Shown in pieces: positions 8,821 to 14,551 of a DNA stretch of 14,551 nucleotides. The stretch is from Gracilaria vermiculophylla (taxonomy: Eukaryota > Rhodophyta > Florideophyceae > Gracilariales > Gracilariaceae): contig JAHNZQ020003150.1 of NCBI GenBank assembly GCA_019155205.2, forward strand, positions 726,952 to 741,502, written 5' to 3'. Position 1 is the stretch's first letter. Each line of letters begins with the position of its first letter. The position numbers were made by a program, and so were the translations under genes. The notes below the pieces were generated by a model that was not told where the DNA came from, made no database searches, and saw only the letters and a program-made list of their open reading frames with translations.

Positions 8821-9343
8821 GATGCTAACTGGGACAGAATCTCGAATGCATCGATTGGTTCGTCTTCTGAAGACTCTACAGGGCATGAGAGAAGTAGCCG
8901 GTGCAAAGTTTCCTATTCTAAGGATACCAATCTCTCTCACGCAGTAGTCTGGATGAAGAAGAAAGTCGGCCATCATCTTGGCCAAAAAGAGGTGAGACCA
9001 CAAAACCCCGTATATATGGAGCTTATGTTGCACTATTCTTGTCTGTTGGGTTATTCTATTTATAATTACTCCGCAGAAAACACCGGCTAGGTGGAAGACT
9101 ACATCCAGCGAACAGACATTAATTCTCAAGAAAAAACTTTCTGGTGAGCGCCCAAGCATGATTCTGGATCTTCTCACTGGCTGCGTGCAAGAGGCTGACA
9201 TACTAGAAGTCATTGAAGTTCAATCATACATCGTCATTTCATACTTCCCGGAAACTTTGGCTAAAGACCAGCTTACATCCGTCAGAGCGTCGTTTCTTGC
9301 CTCTAAGAGAAACGTTACATGTGGGCTGGAAGCAAGGTACTAG
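8821..9343 (+). CDS. Candidate two-exon coding region, unrecognised protein
   Basis: Seen: a frame open from 8821 (just after a TAG stop whose AG could be a splice acceptor, CTCAACATAG) reads through to 8991. Removing 8992-9076 (85 bases, GTGAGA...TACTCCGCAG, a good GT-AG intron with a pyrimidine-rich end) joins it in phase to a second frame running 9077-9343. The joined product would be about 145 residues with no stop: exon 1 ends KKKVGHHLGQKE, exon 2 starts KTPARWKTTSSEQT and contains ILDLLTGCVQEADILEVIEV. After the TAG at 9341-9343 the same frame is open for 40 more codons, and GTACTAG at 9337 could be a donor that removes the stop. I do not recognise the protein. No ATG start is assigned. 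A 133-codon antisense frame (8812-9213) overlaps it, so coding is unproven. Confidence 0.25.
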
Positions 9344-9989
9344 CTCCTAATGTCCTATGCAACGAAAGTGGCATTTAGAAATGCCATTGTATTGCTCCGC
9401 CATACCAAACCAAATCCAAATGAAACAAACTTCGCTTCCTCAGCTCATGAGAACTAATGAAGGTCAATGGGGCAAAGAAAAAGTTGAAAAAATGAAAAGA
9501 AAGTTAGCCAGCGTTTGCTTCGTTTCACTCTAAGGTGCCCCAAAAACTAACAAAATGTATCATAGTCGCATTATCGCTCTAGCCTGTTCATGTCAGATAT
9601 TATCCTACAAAGCTGAGACTGCAATACTACTAATCATAATATGAAATGCAGTTGCTGGCGACACTTCAAAAATGGTTACAACAGCAAGGCATACCAAGCA
9701 ACGAAAAGGAAGTATACTCACGAGAGTCTAATAGTGCACCAATGCCAAAGTGCTCTATGCCGCCGTAATCTACGTTACGGCAAGTGTTTTTTACAAAGGA
9801 AAATAGTTTCCCTACTCCACACTCATATCAATTTAATTATAATGACTTTTAATCCGCCTCCAATGAAATGGTCAGAAACAGCATACGCACTCAGCCACCA
9901 ATGCATTTAGCCCGCATCTTCCGTTTGCTCTGACTTCAAACGCCCAAGAAGAGTCAGCCATCTCCTTTCATGAACATTTCCAGTTTCAC
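9344..9989. other. Spacer and presumed 3' end of the copia element
   Basis: No gene supported. 9370-9385 is a perfect 7-bp inverted repeat (GGCATTT-AG-AAATGCC). On the minus strand the purine-rich GGAGGCGGATTAAAAG near 9865-9850 is where a copia polypurine tract would lie, which would put a 3' LTR to its left. No matching second LTR was found. Confidence 0.35.
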
Positions 9990-10009
9990 TCATGCAAGGG
10001 AATGGGGAA

Positions 10010-10498
10010 GCTAGTTTACATCCATTTCATTCGTACGGCCGTAATTTAAAACTATTTCCTTGCTTTGGCACTCTTCTCGGGTGAAGCGATTGTTCATTTC
10101 TATGCGTGTTAACCGTTTTTCACCACAAAATTTCGGGCAAGACCGTTGCGGGCTTGAGTTTCCACATAAAAACCTGCGGGATCAACAAATAGCCTCACCG
10201 TCACTTTCACTGCCGTCCCGACATCCGCTGATAGGCAATTCCACAAACGACTTAACTAGATAATGTCCTTCACTCCAGTAGACGGAAAAACGTACTACGC
10301 CATTGCATTGAACACTGCAACAATTTCTTTCTTGCATGGACTCCATGCCACCGCACCTCCGCTAAAAAGTAAAATATGCCAGCAATATGCCAGCCAGTAG
10401 ACTTGGAAAAAGCTTTGTCTTCAGTCCAGTCAGAGTTCACATAGCTATGCAGGGTAGTAGTGCTGGTATGGCCAAATGATACTGCAGAGGTGCATATT
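10010..10498 (-). pseudogene. RNase H of the copia element
   Basis: Seen: LHSYVNSDWTEDKAFSKSTG (about 10455-10395) matches the copia pattern L-GY-DADWA-D---RKSTSGY; the second Asp of DAD survives as NSDW. VRWHGVHARKK corresponds to ISW-SKKQ. The end of the domain appears in another frame as EIVLNYGRTNEMDVN*LPHSLA, like I-LEY-PT-EM-AD-LTK-LA. At least two frameshifts and several stops. Relatives of the same domain occur in the + strand relic at 1060-1653, which is a different copy. Confidence 0.82.
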
Positions 10499-11240
10499 CT
10501 ACTCGAGGAACGCAGAACCTACTTGAAAACCTTTCCCGTGAGCCCCGTCGGGAGCCACACCATACTTGGCTGGCTTTGCCACAGCGTACGCTTTATGCGG
10601 TCGAGTACCCCCAGATAGATATAGAAGGCAGGCCATTGACTTGTGATATGGAGCCACAGTTTGCGGACCTTCTACAGAACAAAACTCGACATCAGATTCC
10701 ATGAAGGTGTCTACATGTTTAAAATACAATATATTAAAACCGTTCCAGAGCCGTATACGTGTAAGAAGACTGCGTTAGATAGAATACTTTCCTTGCATGG
10801 TTTCGGTGAATCTCCAAACCTAGAATCCTATGGGAGTCATTAAGAACCTACATCTAGGAGTGAGATGAGAGTTCAGCGTTTACGTGCTCCATTGCTTTCA
10901 TATTCTGACTAACAATGAGCATGCGTTCCGCATACATGGCGTTTGTTACCAGCATTCCCAGAGTTCTTCCAGTGTACACACATATATCAGCATCATTGGG
11001 TTTCAGACCAATGTCGCCTACTTGGAAAGGATCGATCTTAGTTTGCCATTTCTGCGGCCTCAAGCGGAGCTCATAAAGAGCATCCATTCGAAGAAATGCC
11101 AAGTTTTCCTTTCCAGCCTGCTTAAAGCTCTTTGGTTGCCTCATGTAGACGTTTTCGTAGAGATCGCCAATATGAAATGCTGTTTTCACGTCTATCAGAC
11201 TGATATTGAGTTGCTGCACAGCAGTTGTGGCTTGTAACAT
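10499..11240 (-). pseudogene. Reverse transcriptase of the copia element
   Basis: Seen: 11240-10854 reads LIDVKTAFHIGDLYENVYMR, the copia A-motif with its Asp near 11192, then LYELRLRPQKW (usual LYGLKQAPR-W) and DICVYTG. The catalytic box, normally Y-V/A-DD, is YAERMLIV (about 10934-10911), so both Asp are lost. Same frame after two stops: HRILGLEIHRN, the usual ILG-EI-RD. After a frameshift, 10729-10499 continues FCSVEGPQTVAPYHKSMA and YLSGGTRPHKAYAVAK, matching PY---GSL-YLS-GTRPDIA-AV. The match is unambiguous over 240 residues; the enzyme is inactive. Confidence 0.93.
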
Positions 11241-11244
11241 TCTG

Positions 11245-12149
11245 ATAGAATTAAAATTCTCCTTAGCAGCCTATGCTTTTGAAAAATTGACTCCTTCGAC
11301 CTGCGCAAAACTCTCAGCAACCATGCGTGTCTTTTACCGAACTTTGGGCTCAACAGATGCAAATGCCTCACAGCTTTGAACTTGTATCCAATCGGAAGTG
11401 ATCATGTCGTTTTCCTCCGGCCTTGGATCGAGGCCCCAAGTGTGCTGTGTACCCATAAAGTCACTCGCACTTTGCATTTCCTTTTTCTATGCTTTGAAAT
11501 GAGGACCTGTTATGGCCTTGGAACGTGAAGATGGTGCTGAATCACTAGCAGTGAGTAGAGCACCTTCCATTTACCGTTACTGGGAACTTTGACCTTCGCC
11601 ACTCAATTGCCGCAGAGCTTGTGCTTGTTTATGGGTAGACAAGAAATAATCGTCAGTTTCCTCGTCAATGGAGGTATTCTGGATGGTTTCCTGTTCTGAC
11701 GGTGATTTCAAAGCTGGAGTAAAAACAAAAGGAGCATATGATAGAGGAAAATCACACCGGTTTTATGCCGGAGTAAAATAAGGAGAGGAACTCTGATAAA
11801 AAACTTTTGTTGCAGAAACCAGCAAAGGCTTTACAGTCCATTTCGTAGGAATTACAGTGCTAGAGTTTGATCGGCCTCTCCCGTCAAAGCTCATGTCTTG
11901 TGACACGATCAGCATTTTCTTCTCAATGTCTCGTTACTTGTATTCATTTTTGCCGTCAGTATATCTAGTGAAACTGGGTCTCACTGCATGAAACTCAAAT
12001 TTCTTCAGAGTATGATATACTCCTTCGTACTGCATTTGCTTCCAATAACCTTCAAGGGGTCCTTTTTAGGCTTTTCTGTGGTCATCAGCTCATATTTGAC
12101 GTTGCTTGGCGACGGCTTTCAGGTCACTCTGTATCATATGTGGATTGCT
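11245..12149 (-). pseudogene. Integrase C-terminal and linker region of the copia element
   Basis: Between the integrase core and RT. Only short parts are readable, such as YELMTTEKPKK (about 12086-12054, the P-E-LWTG-KP motif after the integrase core) and I-R-ML at the RT edge. The rest is low-complexity, stop-rich sequence. Copia elements usually have a poorly conserved linker here, so weak homology is expected. Nothing else was seen. Confidence 0.6.
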
Positions 12150-12875
12150 ATATTTAGAGCTCCAGTTCGAAACCAGAGCGGCAGTTTTTTGTGTTGTAGA
12201 ATTGAACTCACCGCATCAAAAAGCATTCGGTTGGAATCTTAAGCCAGACTTTTCTAATGTAAAATATACAGCACTGTCTATTGAAGTTCAATAACGAGTT
12301 GCTGAAGCTAAGATATGAATCTGTGTAACAGTTGTTCATTACCACTGTCCATGCAGAATGCAAAAGGAACATTCTTGCGAGATGTGATAGTATTTACAAG
12401 ACTGGTCAGTGAATTTTGAAGAAGTCTCAGACATTTCATGAACCTTTCGAAAACCTACACTTTGGTTTTGAGCACACACAGAAACCAGAAACCGCTATGA
12501 TCATCGAGAAAAGTCAAATAGTAGCGTAAGCCTCCCAAGGATTCTACATGCAATGATCCTCAAATGTTCGAATGGACATATTTCGACACCTTTTGTTTCC
12601 ATCCCCTTGCATGCGAGTTGGAGCGCTGGTGGCACTACTTGTCAAAACCCAGTACCATATCTCCATATTCTTAAATATATCCATATTCTGTTTTAACATT
12701 GCATTGCTACAACCCATATGACGGATTCGTTCATCGTTGATGTAAGCGAGCCGAGCATTTCATACAGCAAATCTGAAACGAGAGCACTCTCTGGTAGAAT
12801 GGATGGTGACTTGGTCGTTTTGGTAGCAATGAAAGGTAGTGCAATCTCTTGACACGGCTCTCTAAGGACATTCAT
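12150..12875 (-). pseudogene. Integrase of the copia element, with GAG-pre-integrase motif
   Basis: Seen: in a different frame from its neighbours, 12875-12693 carries DLLYEMLGSLTSTMNES, which fits the zinc-binding pre-integrase motif LWH-RLGHLN---M; the His residues are changed. Back in the main frame, VSKYVHSNI*GSLHVESLGG then RYYLTFLDDHSGFWF is the core start; the catalytic Asp of HSD is Asn (HSN). MDSGNEQ keeps the second Asp. SLA*DSNRM has a TAA at 12239-12241 where NGVAERMNRT has its catalytic Glu. LPLWFRTGALNIAIHI ends the core. Two of three catalytic residues are gone. Confidence 0.88.
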
Positions 12876-12889
12876 ATGGAATCCTTGTA

Positions 12890-13175
12890 CACAAATACGG
12901 TATCATTATCAAAAATAACCTCAAAACCAAACTCAAACTCTGGTGACGTAGAACATGGATGGTAACAAGGACACGAAACATACGCAGCCCTGATAAGATT
13001 GCACTTGCGTGTGATCTCTTAAACAGTGAAATAAAGTTGAACAGCTCCGTGTCCTCGGCAACCTAACCACGAATCGTTCTCAATGCTCAACATAGGTGAC
13101 TTTACGTAAGAGCTGAAAAGAGAATCATCGAAGGTCTCATGTGAATTTGCTGCAAAGTCGAAACTTCAGTCACTG
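12890..13175 (-). pseudogene. Protease region of the copia element
   Basis: Seen, in the main frame: *SFDFAANSHETFDDSLFSSY, which lines up with the copia active site W-LDSGAS-HMT: the Trp is a TGA (13166-13168), Asp is kept, and S/T-G reads F-A. Then MLSIENDSWLGCRGHGAVQL (the V-VGN---I-G-G-V-L strand pair), KCNLIRAAYVSC (the L-NVLYVP motif) and FEVIFDNDTVFVYKDS. Good colinear match to the copia protease and the segment after it; inactive. Confidence 0.82.
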
Positions 13176-13315
13176 TAGCTAACTTGGTCAGCACCAGTAG
13201 CAGTCAGGACAACAAAGTCCGACTGTTTATAGTCATTCATGGCTTGAGCATAATACATAGATTGGTGAAAAGCATGAAACGGACTCCGAAAAGCTACATC
13301 CTACTGTCTCTGCCG

Positions 13316-13995
13316 GCAAATTTTCTTCAAATGGCATTAAGTCTTGCAGTAGTGACATACTACGGAACTCCAACGTGGATTTTTTCCAACCACATAGCCG
13401 CTGTTACCAATGTCTTCATCTGCCCGGTTTGTCATGTGTTGGTCTTCTTGCAAGAAACGGCTGTTCATGAACTCCATAGTAAGGTTGCGATCTTCCGTCG
13501 TGGAATCAATGGCCACCATCAGGTCCTCAAGGCGTTCTGAAAGTACAAAAATAATGGCCACAGCATTTTTTTTCTCTTCAACAGTAACTTCCATGCTCTC
13601 AAGGTCAAACGAAAGGTAGCAAATGCGGTTGGTGAATTGTAGCATCCTTCCATCCTTGTGTATTGTAGCCATTTTAAAAAGACTCTGGTATTGATTCGGA
13701 TGAGCAATGTTTTTCGGTGGAAAACAGAGCAAATGGCTCTCTACATGTTACCCTTCTATTCAGTATCTTGCTCATGATCCACGTGCTCGTCACCAAGAAT
13801 CCAGATAGTGATTGCTTTTGCCTTCTTCTATTATCTCTTTCAAGCGGACAGATAATTCTCGACAGCGAGAACGGGAATAGTAGCGTGGTGTTAAAGATCT
13901 TTGAGAGCCTGCATCAACTCCATCTTCCGCTTCTAGACATGACAGTTGTCTTCACCAATATTTTCGATTTTTAATAATCTGAATGTGTTACTTGA
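13316..13995 (-). pseudogene. Gag (UBN2-type) with CCHC knuckle, copia element
   Basis: Shell protein. Seen: the N-terminal part, about 13990-13720, reads IENIGEDNCHV*KRKMELMQ, then LKDL*, SA*KR, KAITIWILGDEHVDHEQD and GNM*RAI, the pattern of copia Gag (NY--W---M---L--LW, then W----A---I, then AKEMW). After a frameshift, 13732-13340 reads FTNRICYLSFDLESMEVTVE, then LSERLEDLMVAIDS and FMNSRFLQEDQHM, a very good match. The knuckle CHYCKT*CHLKKIC (13357-13316) keeps the C-X2-C-X4-H-X4-C spacing with one TAA inside. Four stops sit at the expected Trp sites. Confidence 0.9.
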
Positions 13996-14223
13996 GAGCG
14001 AAGACGTCTCGACATGAACTTAGAAAACAGATAAACCTGATTGTACTCTTTCCCACGATAGAAGCCACAAAAGCAAAAACACAGAATGAGATTGGCAGAA
14101 ACAGCAACACAACAACAACCACGAGTAAATATCCACCTGATAGTGTGGATTAGCACACGTACTGGTGAAAAAAGCTTCCTTTGCTTCCCTAGGGGTCGGA
14201 GCCCTTGCCCACAGAGCTCTTCT

Positions 14224-14256
14224 GGGCAGAAAGATATTTTTTTCTATCTTCTGCCC
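14224..14256. other. Imperfect hairpin between copia and SINE
   Basis: GGGCAGAAAGATA (14224-14236) is nearly the reverse complement of CTATCTTCTGCCC (14244-14256), with one bulged base and a T-rich loop. It may lie in the presumed 5' LTR of the copia element. The loop T-run would be a poor Pol III stop because the following arm pairs with the first. Function unknown. Confidence 0.4.
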
Positions 14257-14281
14257 TTTACGCTCAAGGAAAAGGCGCATA

Positions 14282-14315
14282 TATTGAAAAACAGTTGAGC
14301 AACTCCGGCGCTCCT
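14282..14315 (-). repeat. 34-bp repeat, left copy (tRNA-like 5' half)
   Basis: Identical to 14516-14549, 234 bases away; after it the left copy has one extra T before GC. On the minus strand it contains GTTGCTCAACTG, similar to the tRNA A box, but no B box follows here, so the copy is broken at about 14282, possibly where the copia element begins. Confidence 0.85.
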
Positions 14316-14551
14316 TGCGCTGGTTCGCTGTACGTGCCCCATGACTTTTCATACTCCTCCTCTTTTCCTGAGGACGTCGGCCCATCTCGAGCTGTGCTAT
14401 CAGCCGGGCAGAGAGTATCTTTAGAGTGCATCGCGCTTTCAGTGGCAGCGTACAAAGATCATATTTGAACCACGGCGGGGCTTGAACCCGCGACCCCTGT
14501 ATCTGGGCCCATAACTATTGAAAAACAGTTGAGCAACTCCGGCGCTCCTGC
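14316..14551 (-). repeat. tRNA-derived SINE-like unit
   Basis: Seen on the minus strand: an A-box-like GTTGCTCAACTG (14537-14526), then 49 bases on a perfect T arm, GCGGG-TTCAAGC-CCCGC (14491-14475), with the B box GGTTCAAGCCC inside. The D arm, anticodon stem and acceptor stem do not pair, so this is not a working tRNA. A non-tRNA body of about 155 bases follows down to 14316, where the next copy of the unit starts. Known: this head-body plan is that of tRNA-derived SINEs, transcribed by RNA polymerase III and moved by LINE RT. Which SINE family it is I cannot say. The unit is richer in G and C than most of the window and runs off the right edge. Confidence 0.65.
14516..14549 (-). repeat. 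34-bp repeat, right copy (contains A box)
   Basis: Same 34 bases as 14282-14315. Here it is followed (on the minus strand) by the T arm, so this copy is the intact head of the SINE-like unit. Spacing of 234 bases gives the unit length. Confidence 0.85.

Larger units (their letters stand above)
9990..14150 (-). mobile_element. Long decayed Ty1/copia element, LTRs not resolved
   Basis: Seen: on the minus strand, in copia order (integrase before RT), there are gag with a CCHC knuckle (13995-13316), protease (13175-12890), integrase (12875-12150), a long linker (12149-11245), RT (11240-10499) and RNase H (10498-10010). Most of gag through integrase lies in a single frame, broken by many stop codons of all three kinds and only a few frameshifts. 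On the minus strand CCACA followed by CTATCAGGTGG (14148-14133) may be the end of a 5' LTR and a primer site (compare TATCAGAGC in many copia elements), but no 3' partner LTR could be aligned. It is inactive in every domain. Confidence 0.9.

Noticed and set aside
8812..9213. 133-codon minus-strand open frame
   Set aside because: No recognised motif, and it overlaps the spliced candidate on the other strand. I cannot decide between them, but the intron fits the plus strand better.
9641..9910. 89-codon plus-strand frame
   Set aside because: It has no motif and sits in the presumed 3' end of the copia element.
11900..13995. Host with a reassigned stop codon, which would make the interrupted copia frame functional
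   Set aside because: TAA, TAG and TGA all interrupt the frame, true frameshifts occur, and catalytic residues are replaced. Decay explains this better.
14470..14551. Intact tRNA gene
   Set aside because: The T arm is perfect, but acceptor, D and anticodon stems do not form, and the head is part of a repeated unit, so a SINE is more likely.
1..14551. CRISPR array, prophage or bacterial operon
   Set aside because: There are no regularly spaced short repeats, no ribosome-binding-site gene strings, and the retroelements are eukaryotic.

Overview
This looks like a repeat-dense, gene-poor stretch of a eukaryotic nuclear genome. There are long AT-leaning stretches with no sustained coding, no bacterial operon structure, and several decayed retroelements of different classes. 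No host gene can be named with confidence. The Ty3/gypsy element has an oomycete-like architecture: a gag without a clear zinc knuckle, then protease, RT, RNase H, integrase and a C-terminal chromodomain. Its wording (for example HFTTAYFPWPNGSVER in integrase) recalls elements I know from Phytophthora-type oomycetes. That comparison is from memory, so an oomycete host is a lead and not a conclusion.

Layout: 1-1059 holds nothing I recognise. 1060-1653 (+) is a broken Ty1/copia fragment covering the end of RT and RNase H. 2100-2330 (-) is a probable scrap of a non-LTR (LINE) RT tail. 2572-7890 (-) is an essentially full-length but dead Ty3/gypsy chromodomain element with two LTRs (7661-7890 is the 5' LTR, 2572-2802 the 3' LTR) and a 5-bp target duplication, GTAAC, at 2567-2571 and 7891-7895. 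7896-8820 is unassigned. 8821-9343 (+) may hold two exons of an unrecognised gene or pseudogene. 9344-9989 is mostly blank. About 9990-14150 (-) is a long, decayed Ty1/copia element (gag, protease, integrase, RT, RNase H). 14282-14551 is a tRNA-derived SINE-like unit with the start of a tandem copy at the window edge.

Both LTR elements would have made a Gag-Pol that copies the element's RNA and integrates the cDNA. Neither can do so now. The damage is mainly in-frame stop codons with few frameshifts. In several places the stop sits where the family has a conserved tryptophan. The gypsy RT and RNase H catalytic residues survive, while its protease and first integrase aspartate are lost. The gypsy LTRs differ at roughly one position in five by eye, so the insertion is old, yet a small LTR hairpin is kept by a paired A-T/G-C change.
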